NCBI GenBank assembly: GCA_026415505.1
Contig: JAOAGY010000006.1
Location: 1-64,000 of the forward strand
DNA: 64,000 bases
Origin: Chlorobiota bacterium
Lineage (GTDB): Bacteria; Bacteroidota; Ignavibacteria; Kapaibacteriales; NICIL-2
Direction: 5' to 3'
Part shown: in pieces, positions 1 through 8,401 of the stretch
Layout of the letters: each line of letters starts with the position of its first letter
Numbering within the stretch: the stretch's first letter is position 1
Translations under genes and position numbers: made by a program
Notes under the pieces: model-generated
Database searches by the model: none
The model's input: the letters and a program-made list of their open reading frames with translations, nothing else
What the model was told of the DNA's origin: nothing

Positions 1-34
1 AAAAGAGTGCGGCGATTACTGCGAGGATACGCAT
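1..34 (-). CDS. 5' end of a gene cut by the window edge, exported-protein N-terminus
   Basis: Only eleven codons are inside the window, reading MRILAVIAALF, which resembles the start of a signal peptide. The upstream region carries the same two-part motif (TGTACA and GGTACAAAATTGT) that precedes the HMA metal-binding gene at 47093, at nearly the same distance from the start codon. I infer that this gene is another member of the same metal regulon, perhaps also an exported metal-binding protein. The start codon and frame cannot be confirmed from so short a piece. Confidence 0.4.
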   Translation of the reverse strand, partial: MRILAVIAALF

Positions 35-97
35 TGTGTGTGCTGCAGGATAATTCAACATAACACGACAAAAATGGGGAGACCTCTTGTGCATAGA

Positions 98-135
98 TGT
101 ACAATACAACGCTGGACGCGGTACAAAATTGTACC
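98..135 (-). promoter_or_regulatory. Palindromic operator/promoter, shared with the metal operon at 47.16-47.19 kb
   Basis: GGTACAA-AA-TTGTACC (120-135) is a 7-base inverted repeat with a 2-base spacer, and TGTACA (98-103) is a perfect palindrome 22 bases away. Read on the minus strand, TTTTG is followed 20 bases later by TGTACA, which fits a -33/-7 arrangement with the repressor or activator site inside it. The copy at 47158-47192 has the same order and almost the same spacing (21). The regulator is not identifiable from the sequence. Confidence 0.5.
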
Positions 136-172
136 AACAATCACCGCTGCACTTCTGCTCACCGTGCAATGC

Positions 173-180
173 TAACTTTG
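173..180 (+). promoter_or_regulatory. -7 promoter box upstream of fbp
   Basis: TAACTTTG matches the Bacteroidota-type -7 consensus TA-N2-TTTG exactly and lies 58 bases before the fbp start. No clear -33 TTG was found at the usual distance. Confidence 0.5.
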
Positions 181-238
181 CGTGCGGTGCCGACTTCGGG
201 CGGTACGAACGACGACACACTTTCGGTAGCAGCACTGG

Positions 239-1270
239 ATGCAACAAAAACTGGTCACTATCGAGCGGCATATCGCCGAGCAACAGCAGCAATTTCCACA
301 AGCAACTGGTGAATTCTCCCGTATTCTGCGGGATCTGACCTTGGCGCTTCGCATTATTGCCCGCGATGTGCGACGTGCTGGACTAACGGACCTGCTCGGC
401 TCAACACGTGTGGTTAACATTCATGGCGATGAAGTCCGCAAACTTGACGAGCTGGCACATGATGTGATCTTCAGGGCAATGGATCACGGGGGGCATCTCT
501 GCGTGATGGCATCGGAAGAAGCCGAAGGCTTGATCCATATACCTTCGAACTACCGCCGCGGTAAGTACGTGATGGTCTTTGACCCACTCGACGGTTCGTC
601 GAATATTGATGCGAACATCACTATCGGGACAATTTTCTCGATCTACCGTCGGCTTGATGAATCGCTCGACACACCAGGCACACTGGAAGACATCCTGCAA
701 CCAGGCTATAAGCAGGTGTGCGCAGGTTACGCCGTCTATGGCAGTAGCACACAGCTCGTGTACACTACCGGCATGGGTGTGGACATTTTTACGTTCGATC
801 CGACAATCGGTGAGTTCTTGCTCTCGCATCCACAGGTGCGCATTCCCCTATGCGGCTCTGTGTACAGCGTCAACGAAGGCAGCCGGCATCTATGGGACGA
901 GCGGCTGCAGGAATACATCGAATATCTTAAGACACCCTCTGCCGACAAGCATCGGCCCTATTCGCTGCGCTACGTGGGGACAGCTGTTGCCGATGTGCAT
1001 CGGACGCTGCTCTACGGTGGCATTTTCATGTATCCCGGGAATCGAAAGAATCCTGACGGCAAGCTGCGCCTGATCTACGAGGTTAATCCGTTGGCAAAAA
1101 TTATCACCGAAGCTGGTGGGTATGCTTCCAACGGCCCCTGCAACATTCTCCATATTGAGCCCCGCGACATTCATCAGCGTACACCAGTGTTCATGGGCAG
1201 TAGCGAGGACGTTACCGAACTCGAGCAGTTCCTGCGCGGAGAGCATCCGTTCCAGCATACACATGGGTAA
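239..1270 (+). CDS. fbp: Class I fructose-1,6-bisphosphatase
   Basis: This enzyme hydrolyses fructose-1,6-bisphosphate to fructose-6-phosphate in gluconeogenesis and acts in the cytoplasm. At 343 residues it has the usual length. The metal-binding Glu pair sits in VMASEEAEG (93-94) and the signature DPLDGSSNID at 115-124. The C-terminal substrate region reads VADVHRTLLYGGIF, followed by KLRLIYEVNP with the last metal-binding Glu. The start is supported by the family N-terminus (TIERHIAEQQQ, then TGEFSRIL). The gene ends inside the start of the flippase gene, with an 8-base overlap, so the two are probably co-transcribed. Confidence 0.96.
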   Translation: MQQKLVTIERHIAEQQQQFPQATGEFSRILRDLTLALRIIARDVRRAGLTDLLGSTRVVNIHGDEVRKLDELAHDVIFRAMDHGGHLCVMASEEAEGLIHIPSNYRRGKYVMVFDPLDGSSNIDANITIGTIFSIYRRLDESLDTPGTLEDILQPGYKQVCAGYAVYGSSTQLVYTTGMGVDIFTFDPTIGEFLLSHPQVRIPLCGSVYSVNEGSRHLWDERLQEYIEYLKTPSADKHRPYSLRYVGTAVADVHRTLLYGGIFMYPGNRKNPDGKLRLIYEVNPLAKIITEAGGYASNGPCNILHIEPRDIHQRTPVFMGSSEDVTELEQFLRGEHPFQHTHG

Positions 1271-2678
1271 CCCCTTTCGCCAGTTAGCCAGGGATTCGGT
1301 TGTCTATGGCTTGAGCACAGTCGTTCAGCGACTGCTGACGTTTCTTCTGACCCCACTGTACACAAATGTGCTCACACCTGCTGAACTTGGGGATGTTGCA
1401 CAGCTCTACTCACTGATGGCACTGGCGAGTGTACTCGCTACGTCAGGTTTTGAGCAAGCATTTATGCGTTACTGGGTCGAGGATGATAAGCGCCGCGGGG
1501 TGATTACACACGCCGTTGGCGGAGTCGCTACTGTCGCTGTACTCATCGCAGGGATCGGAGCAGCCGCAGCACCGGTAATTGCATCGAGTCTTGTGCTGTC
1601 GAGCACCAGGGGTGCGGCACTGGTGCGACTAGCGTTTGCTATCGTCGCACTCGATGCAGTGGCTACAATTCCTTTGGCGATGCTTCGGATGGAGCGTCGG
1701 GCAATGCTTTTTGCATCCCTGCGTGTGCTATCGGTTGTTGTCAACGTTGCCTTCAACATCCTGCTTGTATCGCTCTGGCAATGGGGCGTTGATGGGGTAA
1801 TGATCGCTGGGTTGGTCTCGTCGCTGGTAGCGTCACTGTTAGCAACACCGTTGGTGTTACCACACATTGGAGGATCTTTTGACCGCACTATGCTCGGCAT
1901 TTTGCTGCGTTTTGGGCTGCCGACTGTACCAGCGTCACTTGCAGCAATGATCGTGCAAGTCGCCGATCGTCCGATTCTCGGATGGCTTGCCGGCGGTACG
2001 TCAGTCGGCATTTACAATGCTAACTATCGGCTTGCTATTCCGATGATGCTGGCAGTGTCGGTATTCGAAACAGCATGGCGCCCACTCTATCTGCAGCATG
2101 CCAGCGACTCAGATATCGGTACATTGTTAGCACGTGCGATGCGATATTTCATCGCAGGTGCTACGGCACTGTTTACCATCGTGACGCTGTTCATTGGCGA
2201 TGTGGTGGCAATACCGATCGGTAGCGGCCACCTCATCGGCGCACAATACTGGAGCGGTCTGGGTGTGGTCCCCATCGTCATGGCTGGCTACATCGCGCTG
2301 GGACTTATCACAACAATGGTGGCAAGCATCCTTATCACCAAACGGACGACGCTTCTACCCCTCATCTACGGTATAGCTGCACTGACGAACGTCGTGCTTA
2401 ACGTTTTGCTGATTCCGTTGCTTGGATACATCGGTGCAGCATGGGCAACGTTTGGCGCGTATGCCGTTGGAGCAGTTGCAACGTCCTTCCTATCGCGGCG
2501 CGTACTTGCAGTGCCCTATCCGTGGTGGAGCATTGTCCAGGCGGCAGGCATATGTATTGCTGTCGGTATTGTGAATACCCTGTTCCCCCAACAGGGGATG
2601 CTGTGGGTAAAAGCCGTTGCAGCACTGGCTGCGTGTGGTGGTGCATATTGGATCGGGAGGTTCAACGCCACTCGTTGA
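1263..2678 (+). CDS. Wzx/MOP-superfamily polysaccharide flippase
   Basis: The product is a polytopic inner-membrane protein of 471 residues with about 12-14 hydrophobic segments and the Polysacc_synt-like N-terminus RDSVVYGLSTVVQRLLTFLLTPLYT. Members of this family flip lipid-linked oligosaccharides for O-antigen, exopolysaccharide or teichuronic-type polymers. The ORF track starts at 1116, but that puts 49 non-homologous residues inside fbp. The ATG at 1263 overlaps the fbp stop and gives the normal family start. No glycosyltransferase cluster is adjacent (rmlA is 3.4 kb away and the GT2 gene at 59.4 kb is remote), so the substrate is unknown. Confidence 0.88.
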   Translation: MGNPFRQLARDSVVYGLSTVVQRLLTFLLTPLYTNVLTPAELGDVAQLYSLMALASVLATSGFEQAFMRYWVEDDKRRGVITHAVGGVATVAVLIAGIGAAAAPVIASSLVLSSTRGAALVRLAFAIVALDAVATIPLAMLRMERRAMLFASLRVLSVVVNVAFNILLVSLWQWGVDGVMIAGLVSSLVASLLATPLVLPHIGGSFDRTMLGILLRFGLPTVPASLAAMIVQVADRPILGWLAGGTSVGIYNANYRLAIPMMLAVSVFETAWRPLYLQHASDSDIGTLLARAMRYFIAGATALFTIVTLFIGDVVAIPIGSGHLIGAQYWSGLGVVPIVMAGYIALGLITTMVASILITKRTTLLPLIYGIAALTNVVLNVLLIPLLGYIGAAWATFGAYAVGAVATSFLSRRVLAVPYPWWSIVQAAGICIAVGIVNTLFPQQGMLWVKAVAALAACGGAYWIGRFNATR

Positions 2679-2845
2679 GCAGCATCCGGGGAATCTGCCA
2701 GGATTACAAAGACCCTGCCATCGCGTGGCACGCATTCGAGTAAAAACGTCCGGAATACAGCATCGATGCAGCGTTGGCACGGTTTTCCTTCCTTACCGCA
2801 CGAGTTCATACAAAGTATGTTTCACCAATCATCAGGAGGTTTGCT

Positions 2846-3292
2846 ATGACGCTGGTCAAATTCAATCCGTTCGAAGGTTTCGACAGCCTGGTTCGTCGAA
2901 TGAACGAATGGATGAGCGATGTGGAACGCTCGCTTGCGGGCAATGGCGACGCGCCAGTTACACTTGTGCCACGAGTGGACATCTCGGAAGACAATGCGAA
3001 CTTCTACGTTAGTGCAGAGCTTCCGGGCATCCCCAAAGAAGCCATCAAGGTCAACATCAGCGACGATGGTGTGCTGACTATCAGCGGCGAAAAGAAGCAT
3101 GAAGAAAAACAAGAAGACAAGAACTTCTACCGCATCGAGCGCCGCTATGGAACATTCACACGATCGTTCACGCTGCCGGAAAACGTCAAGCGGGATGCCA
3201 TAAGCGCGCGGTATGAAAACGGTGTTTTACACCTAACATTGCCTAAGCAAGAACCAGCACAACCGAAGGTAACCGAAGTGCCCATCTCATAA
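2846..3292 (+). CDS. Hsp20/alpha-crystallin small heat-shock protein
   Basis: This is an ATP-independent holdase chaperone of 148 residues. The alpha-crystallin domain spans roughly residues 35-140, from PRVDISEDNANFYV to the C-terminal strand VLHLTLPKQE, and includes the hallmark A-x-x-x-NGVL (ARYENGVL). A strong ribosome-binding site, AGGAGG, lies 8 bases before the ATG at 2846, which rules out the upstream start at 2774 given by the track. A near-consensus -7 box (TATGTTTC at 2816) precedes it. The gene stands alone and ends at a strong terminator. I see no CIRCE element. Confidence 0.95.
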   Translation: MTLVKFNPFEGFDSLVRRMNEWMSDVERSLAGNGDAPVTLVPRVDISEDNANFYVSAELPGIPKEAIKVNISDDGVLTISGEKKHEEKQEDKNFYRIERRYGTFTRSFTLPENVKRDAISARYENGVLHLTLPKQEPAQPKVTEVPIS

Positions 3293-3322
3293 AAGATGGC
3301 ACAGTGGGGACTCCGGGAAAAA

Positions 3323-3348
3323 ACGGGCGCCATCGGCGCCCGTTTTTT
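3323..3348. terminator. Bidirectional intrinsic terminator between hsp20 and asnS
   Basis: ACGGGCGCC-ATC-GGCGCCCGT is a perfect 9-bp stem with a 3-base loop. T6 follows on the plus strand and A6 precedes it, giving T6 on the minus strand. It therefore ends both converging transcripts. The plus-strand T tract overlaps the asnS stop codon. Confidence 0.9.
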
Positions 3349-4702
3349 ATGGAACGATCCGATAAATCATACGTGGGAATGGGATCACCTCACGAATGTG
3401 TTCGGCACCGGTGATCCACTTGACCGTGCGCTCTACCCCCAGCCCGAAACCGCTGTGCGGCACACTGCCGTACTTCCGTAAATCGAGGTACCATTGGAAG
3501 GCATCCTCCGGAAGATGTTCCTGGCGGATGCGTTCGAGCAAACGGTCGTAGTCGTCTTCCCGTTGCGAGCCACCGATGATCTCGCCACCACCTTCCGGCG
3601 CAAGCATGTCCATTGCGAGAACCACACGGGGATCATCGGGGTCGCGCTTCATATAGAACGCTTTGACATCGGCAGGATAACGGTAAATGATGCAGGGTTT
3701 ATCGAACTGCTCCATGATAGCTTCTTCTTGCGGCGCACCGAAATCTTCACCCCAGGGGAAATCCAACTGCGATTCGGTGCCATCGGGATTTTTTTTGACG
3801 AGCTTGACACCGCGCGAGCGCAGATACTCGACCGCATCGGTATAACTCATGCGATAGAACGGTCGGCGTACTTTCTCGAGCTTACTTGTATCTCGACCCA
3901 GTACAGCCAATTCGCGTTGGCAAGTACGCAAGACTGATTGCACGATGTACTCGACGAGGTCTTCAGCAAGGTCCATGGTGTCGTCCAGATTGAAAAATGC
4001 CATTTCTGGTTCGACCATCCAAAATTCGGTCAGATGGCGTCGGGTCTTGGAGCGTTCAGCGCGGAAAGTTGGTCCGAACGTATAGACACGTCCAAGAGCC
4101 ATGGCACTGGCTTCGGCGTAGAGCTGCCCTGATTGCGATAGGTACGCTTTGCCAAGATCAAAATATTCAGTTTCAAAGAGTGTACTTGTCCCTTCGCAGG
4201 CATTGGGTGTCAGTATTGGCGAGTCAGCAAGGACAAAGCCATTGGAGTCGAAAAACTCCCGAATCGCGCGCACAACAGCCGCACGAATGCGCATAATTGC
4301 CCACTGCCGCTGCGACCGCAGCCACAAGTGACGATGCTCCATCAAAAACTCGATGCCGTGTTCCTTCGGTGTAATGGGATACTGCTCGGGCGGAATGTGG
4401 TAAATCCACAGGTCGCTGACATCTACTTCCACACCCCCCGGCGCACGCTGGTCGGCACGAACGGTGCCACGAATGCCGAAGGAGGCTTCCTGGACGAGCT
4501 TTTTTGCGCGCTCGAACACTTCTTCCGCCACATTCGGCTTGAAGAGCACGCACTGGACGATGCCGGTGCCGTCGCGGAGTTTGATGAATTGGAGCTTGCC
4601 CTTTTCGGTGCGATCGTGTGCCCAACCCCGCAAGGTGACTTCGCTGCCGACAAGCTTCGGCAGGTGCTCGACGTAGGTGTACGTTTTGTAACGTGACTGC
4701 AT
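3347..4702 (-). CDS. asnS: Asparaginyl-tRNA synthetase
   Basis: This class II synthetase charges tRNA-Asn with asparagine. At 451 residues it is a typical bacterial AsnRS. The N-terminal OB-fold anticodon-binding domain covers about 1-105 (TLRGWAHDRTEKGKLQFIKL). Class II motif 2 is FRAERSKTRRHLTEF, and motif 3 is GFGLGVERTVKWI followed by IREVIPFPR near the C-terminus. That final FPR segment together with the GF[GS]LG[VL]ER form favours AsnRS over AspRS. The gene is monocistronic: it has a near-consensus -7 box 31 bases upstream, and a bidirectional terminator touches its stop. Confidence 0.96.
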   Translation of the reverse strand: MQSRYKTYTYVEHLPKLVGSEVTLRGWAHDRTEKGKLQFIKLRDGTGIVQCVLFKPNVAEEVFERAKKLVQEASFGIRGTVRADQRAPGGVEVDVSDLWIYHIPPEQYPITPKEHGIEFLMEHRHLWLRSQRQWAIMRIRAAVVRAIREFFDSNGFVLADSPILTPNACEGTSTLFETEYFDLGKAYLSQSGQLYAEASAMALGRVYTFGPTFRAERSKTRRHLTEFWMVEPEMAFFNLDDTMDLAEDLVEYIVQSVLRTCQRELAVLGRDTSKLEKVRRPFYRMSYTDAVEYLRSRGVKLVKKNPDGTESQLDFPWGEDFGAPQEEAIMEQFDKPCIIYRYPADVKAFYMKRDPDDPRVVLAMDMLAPEGGGEIIGGSQREDDYDRLLERIRQEHLPEDAFQWYLDLRKYGSVPHSGFGLGVERTVKWITGAEHIREVIPFPRMIYRIVP

Positions 4703-4733
4703 GGACGTTCGATGCCAGTGAAAACAACGAGCG

Positions 4734-4741
4734 CGAAATTA
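4734..4741 (-). promoter_or_regulatory. Probable -7 promoter box of asnS
   Basis: TAATTTCG matches TA-N2-TTTG at seven of eight positions and lies 31 bases before the asnS ATG. Confidence 0.35.
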
Positions 4742-4774
4742 CTGCCCGCCTGTTGCGGCTGCCGCGATGTCGAG

Positions 4775-5245
4775 ACAGGTTCAGCATGACGAAACAAAAA
4801 CGCGATGAGATGCTGAAAACGAGTTCAGCATGACAAACAGTGGACGTACACTCGACGAATGCCTGTCACCCTGAACTTGTTTCAGGGTCTTCGTCCCTCG
4901 CTGTCACCGCGAACTTGTTTCGGGGTCTCCCTGCATTAGATGCCGAAACGAGTTCAGCATGACAGACACACGCCTTCCACGTCACCCCGAACTTGTTTCG
5001 GGGTCTCCCTGCATTAGATGCCGAAACGAGTTCGGCATGACGAGCAGGAGTGCGGAGAGATGCTGAAAACGAGTTCAGCATGACAGGCATACGCCTTCCA
5101 CGTCACCCCGAACTTGTTTCGGGGTCTCATCCTCCTTGTTGTCACCCTGAACTTGTTTCAGGGTCTCAACCAAAGATGCTGAAACGAGTTCGGCATGACG
5201 AGCAGGAGTGCGGAGAGATGCTGAAACGAGTTCAGCATGACCCGA
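4775..5245. repeat. Block of ~23-base dispersed hairpin repeats (no gene)
   Basis: The stretch between asnS and the DUF486 gene is filled by about 14 copies of one imperfect inverted repeat in both orientations. The copies have interchangeable stems: GCTGAA-ACGAG-TTCAGC, GCCGAA-ACGAG-TTCGGC, CCTGAA-ACAAG-TTCAGG and CCCCGAA-ACAAG-TTCGGGG, followed by ATGAC or preceded by GTCA. Stem changes are compensated on both sides. The short track ORFs here (for example 4866 minus and 5050 plus) are simply translations of the repeat. Related blocks occur at 31.4-31.9 and 33.7-34.1 kb. Confidence 0.9.
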
Positions 5246-5279
5246 CTGGCTGTGCGATATATTTGCTGCATCACCGATT

Positions 5280-5669
5280 ATGATCCGATCGTGCATGGCG
5301 TGGCGAGGATTGCTTACGATTGTGCTACTGGTCATCTCGAATACATTCATGACGTTTGCCTGGTACGGGCATCTTCGTTACAGTGGTCGGCTCGAAGCCG
5401 GTCGGTTCGGTATCGTAGGTATTGTACTGCTGAGCTGGATGATTGCGCTTTTCGAATATGCTTTTATGATTCCCGCTAACCGGATCGGCTATATCGGTAC
5501 CGGAGGACCCTTCACGATGGTGCAGCTTCGCGCGATACAGGAAGCAGTCAGTCTGACTGTCTTTGCAGTGATTGCGACGACGGTTTTTGGAACGATGCGG
5601 CTGCAATGGAATCACCTGGTGGGCTTTGTGTTGCTCGTCGCGGCAGTGTACTTTATCTTCCGGACTTGA
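5280..5669 (+). CDS. DUF486 (DMT-superfamily-like) membrane protein
   Basis: This is a 129-residue inner-membrane protein with four hydrophobic segments. It carries the family hallmark FEYAFMIPANRIGY, followed by FTMVQLRAIQE. Members are small relatives of the drug/metabolite transporter fold; no substrate is established. The start is uncertain: the ATG at 5280 is used here, while the ATG at 5295 (MAWRGLLTIV) is equally plausible. It is followed one base later by the GTG of the next gene, suggesting a two-gene unit. Confidence 0.85.
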   Translation: MIRSCMAWRGLLTIVLLVISNTFMTFAWYGHLRYSGRLEAGRFGIVGIVLLSWMIALFEYAFMIPANRIGYIGTGGPFTMVQLRAIQEAVSLTVFAVIATTVFGTMRLQWNHLVGFVLLVAAVYFIFRT

Positions 5670-5670
5670 C

Positions 5671-6114
5671 GTGGAGTTTTCGGACGATACGCTGGCGGTA
5701 ATCGCCTATCTGCAGCAGTACAGCGGCGACAATCTCCGTAAGGCGGAGGATATGGCGATCGTACTGGAATTGTGCGCACAGCAGCAAAACGCCGAGCTTG
5801 CTCAGCGCATCATTACCAGCGGTGCTGCACTATGGCGTATCTATCGTGCCTTACGGCGAATGCGTCGCGGCGACGAGGGATATCGCCAGCTCGAAGACGA
5901 GTTCACCGCGCAAGCCAATCTGTTTCGCGTCAGTATCGCCGAATCACTGGCTGCAACGGATGAAATGCCGATCCTGGAGCGCTTTCAGGCAGTGTATCTG
6001 GAATTGACAACCGGTGCGCTACGCAATATCGTTGATTTCGCGCATGATTTTTCGTACCTCAAGCAGCTCCAAAACGAGCAGCGGTGGGGTGGTCGTTCAT
6101 CACCTACTTCGTGA
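5671..6114 (+). CDS. Hypothetical helical cytoplasmic protein
   Basis: I do not recognise this family. The 147-residue product is soluble, with no signal or membrane segment. It is predicted mostly helical, with heptad-like runs (LAVIAYLQQY, ALWRIYRALRRMRRG, LERFQAVYLELTTGALRNIVDF). The track begins it at 5572 inside the DUF486 gene; the GTG at 5671, one base after that stop, gives a compact independent gene. It ends three bases before rmlA, so DUF486, this gene and rmlA could form one transcript. A structural or regulatory role is possible, but nothing specific can be inferred. Confidence 0.6.
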   Translation: MEFSDDTLAVIAYLQQYSGDNLRKAEDMAIVLELCAQQQNAELAQRIITSGAALWRIYRALRRMRRGDEGYRQLEDEFTAQANLFRVSIAESLAATDEMPILERFQAVYLELTTGALRNIVDFAHDFSYLKQLQNEQRWGGRSSPTS

Positions 6115-6117
6115 ACC

Positions 6118-7017
6118 ATGACGAAAGGTATCGTTCTCGCTGGAGGCAGCGGTACGCGACTCTATCCGATGACCGCTGTGCAGAGCAAACAATTGCAACC
6201 CGTTTACGACAAACCGATGATTTACTATCCGCTGGCGACCCTGATGCTGGCGGGTATTCGCGACATCTTGATCATCTCGACGCCGCACGACACGCCGAAT
6301 ATCGAGCGACTGCTCGGCGATGGGCACCGCTGGGGAATTCGCCTTCGTTATGCAGTTCAGCCAGCACCGCGCGGCATTGCCGAAGCGTTCATCATCGGTG
6401 CGGAATTCATCGGTAACGATCAGGTGTGCTTGATTCTGGGCGACAACCTTTTCTATGGCAAACTCGACTTTCTTCGCCGCGGCATCGCTACCAACGAGGG
6501 CGCGACGATCTTTGCCTATCGTGTCGGCGATCCTGAGCGCTACGGCGTCGTCGAGTTCGCTCCCGATGGTCGTGTGTTGAGCATCGAAGAAAAACCATCG
6601 CGCCCGCGTTCTCACTATGCGATTCCTGGTGTGTACGTATTCGCTCCGGATGTCGTCGAACATGCCCTGCGCCTCGAACCGAGCACACGCGGAGAATTGG
6701 AGATCACCGACCTACACCGTGTGTATCTGGAACGGGGACGGCTACGAGCGGAAATCATCGGTCGTGGTGTTGCGTGGCTCGATACCGGCACGCCCGAATC
6801 ATTGCTCGAGGCGAGTTTGTTCATCCATGCTATCGAAAAACGGCAGGGACTGAAAATTGCTTGCTTGGAAGAAATAGCGCTCTACGAAGGGTTCATTACC
6901 TTGGAGCAGTTCGTCGAGAGCGTCCAGCAGCTACCGAACTGTGCGTACCGGCAGTACTGCATGCGAATCGCCGAAGAAGCAACTACGCTCGTTGGTGAGC
7001 GAGCGACGTCGAACTAA
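6118..7017 (+). CDS. rfbA: Glucose-1-phosphate thymidylyltransferase
   Basis: The enzyme makes dTDP-glucose from dTTP and glucose-1-phosphate, the first step of dTDP-L-rhamnose synthesis. At 299 residues it is full length. The nucleotide-binding motif is GIVLAGGSGTRLYP at the N-terminus, followed by KQLQPVYDKPMIYYPL, LGDNLFYG, IEEKP and WLDTGTPESLLEAS. The usual residues KAVSKQLLP appear as AVQSKQLQP, a minor variation. No rfbB/C/D genes are adjacent. The stop overlaps the convergent rtcB stop by three bases. Confidence 0.94.
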   Translation: MTKGIVLAGGSGTRLYPMTAVQSKQLQPVYDKPMIYYPLATLMLAGIRDILIISTPHDTPNIERLLGDGHRWGIRLRYAVQPAPRGIAEAFIIGAEFIGNDQVCLILGDNLFYGKLDFLRRGIATNEGATIFAYRVGDPERYGVVEFAPDGRVLSIEEKPSRPRSHYAIPGVYVFAPDVVEHALRLEPSTRGELEITDLHRVYLERGRLRAEIIGRGVAWLDTGTPESLLEASLFIHAIEKRQGLKIACLEEIALYEGFITLEQFVESVQQLPNCAYRQYCMRIAEEATTLVGERATSN

Positions 7018-8216
7018 TCCTTGTACGGATCGAAATCGGTGTCGCCTGCCATCGCCACGCCAAGAGGATAGAGCGTCCAGAGTATGCGGATCGTTCCCTC
7101 GTGGCGGGCGAGTACTTCGCGCAGCGGTTTGTAGCACTGCGGGGCTTCGTCGGCACCGCCGCCGCGCAGCTCGATACCCTGCTGGCGAAGTCGCTTTTTG
7201 ACCTGCTCGAAATCGACCAAGCCGGGCGAAACTTGCTCCCACCGTCCGCGTCGCCAGCGTCGCTTGCCGGCAGCTTGCGTGCGGCTCATCGTGCGTCCGG
7301 CTCCGTGCACCGTCGTGAACAGCGCCTTTCGGGCAGCTTCGGTATCGGTACCCTCGACGATGACGGCAATGTCGCCCATCGTCGAACCGATGAACGATGC
7401 TTGACCGGGGAATGCAGGCGTGCAGCCTTTCCGCACGACCCACCATTTTTGTCCGAAGTGCTCCTCGCGCCAGAGGAAGTTGTGGTGATTGTGCACCGAG
7501 TACGTCGCACGAGCTCCCAAAATGTCGAGCACGGTTTCGACGACAATGTCGCGTCCAGCATACGCGTATTCACCGGCAAGCTCGATAGCAGCCAAGTAAT
7601 CTTGTCCGAGCTCCGACCAAGCATCGAAGAGAATCGGCGGTGCGTCCATCGAGCCTTCCGAGACGCGATCGTCGAACGAATGTCCTTGCGAGAGTGCGAT
7701 GAAACCCATGGTCGTTCGATGACCGAAGCCGCGTGAACCGAAATGCACCGCGACCCAGAGCCAGCCGTCGTCGTCCCGGAAAAGATCGACGTAATGATTG
7801 CCACCGCCGACGGTGCCGAGCTGTTCGGCTGCGAGCGGAAGCAGTTTGCGCTGGGGTTTGAAATCGGCATGGGCGATGCGATCGAGAACGGGATGATCCA
7901 CCGGCGTTTTGCTTTTGCGACCGACCCCGAACGAGATGCGGCGAACGATTTCGTCCATCGCACGGGCGATGTCCACGTCGGCTGCTTGGATATCGGTGCG
8001 AACGGCTTTGTTGCCGCACGCAATGTCGAAGCCGACACCGGAGAGCGAGATTTTGTCGCGATAGGCGACGGCTCCACCGATGGGATGCCGATAGCCGTGA
8101 TGAGCGTCGGCATTGAGCACGCCGATGTCGCCTTCGCCGACGCACCGCTCCATCTGCTCGATAGCAGTGCGGTCAATGATGTCGCGTCCGAAGACAGTGA
8201 TCGCTTTCTCTGGCAT
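7014..8216 (-). CDS. rtcB: RtcB-family RNA ligase
   Basis: RtcB joins RNA 2',3'-cyclic phosphate or 3'-phosphate ends to 5'-OH ends using GTP and Mn2+, in tRNA/RNA repair. At 400 residues it belongs to the shorter bacterial form. Metal and guanylate ligands are visible in DAHHGY, GVGFDIACG (metal Cys), GGGNHYVD, SVHNHHNFLWRE and the guanylylation-His region TVHGAGRTMSR. The track extends the ORF to 8402, but the extra 62 residues include non-family sequence and the shared regulatory element, so the ATG at 8216 is preferred. No archease or RtcR is nearby. It is divergent from the accessory island, whose first gene starts 186 bases away. Confidence 0.92.
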   Translation of the reverse strand: MPEKAITVFGRDIIDRTAIEQMERCVGEGDIGVLNADAHHGYRHPIGGAVAYRDKISLSGVGFDIACGNKAVRTDIQAADVDIARAMDEIVRRISFGVGRKSKTPVDHPVLDRIAHADFKPQRKLLPLAAEQLGTVGGGNHYVDLFRDDDGWLWVAVHFGSRGFGHRTTMGFIALSQGHSFDDRVSEGSMDAPPILFDAWSELGQDYLAAIELAGEYAYAGRDIVVETVLDILGARATYSVHNHHNFLWREEHFGQKWWVVRKGCTPAFPGQASFIGSTMGDIAVIVEGTDTEAARKALFTTVHGAGRTMSRTQAAGKRRWRRGRWEQVSPGLVDFEQVKKRLRQQGIELRGGGADEAPQCYKPLREVLARHEGTIRILWTLYPLGVAMAGDTDFDPYKD

Positions 8217-8286
8217 GGCTGCAATGGTTCCGAATGTTCCGAGAAACTTCCGAAAGCATAAGACGAAATCGGAGGGACGATCGCGA

Positions 8287-8333
8287 TTGCGTAATTTGCT
8301 CTTGCAGCAGAAGGGGCAAGTAGCGGCGGTACG
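8287..8333 (+). promoter_or_regulatory. Shared 5' element, copy A (upstream of the island's first gene)
   Basis: TTGCGTAATTTGCTCTTGCAGCAGAAGGGG and a following GTAGCGGCGGTAC recur almost identically at 11604-11652. Differences are a C/T change, a short indel and a few substitutions. The TAATTTG core resembles the -7 promoter box with one base missing. This copy lies 69-115 bases before the ATG of the membrane protein gene, in the divergent region with rtcB. It is probably a common promoter/operator for the island. Confidence 0.6.
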
Positions 8334-8401
8334 GAAGCGATCGCTTTTGTGCCGAAATCGTGTGTGTTGTGCGATTGTCTCGGTCATTGGTGAGGTGAAC
8401 A

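Noticed and set aside
98-135. CopY/BlaI box
   Set aside because: The TACA-N2-TGTA consensus of CopY needs a two-base gap; here TACA and TGTA are separated by four bases, so I leave the regulator unnamed.
1116-1262. Longer start for the flippase gene
   Set aside because: The extra residues lie inside fbp and are not hydrophobic in the family manner. The ATG at 1263 overlapping the fbp stop is typical of this genome.
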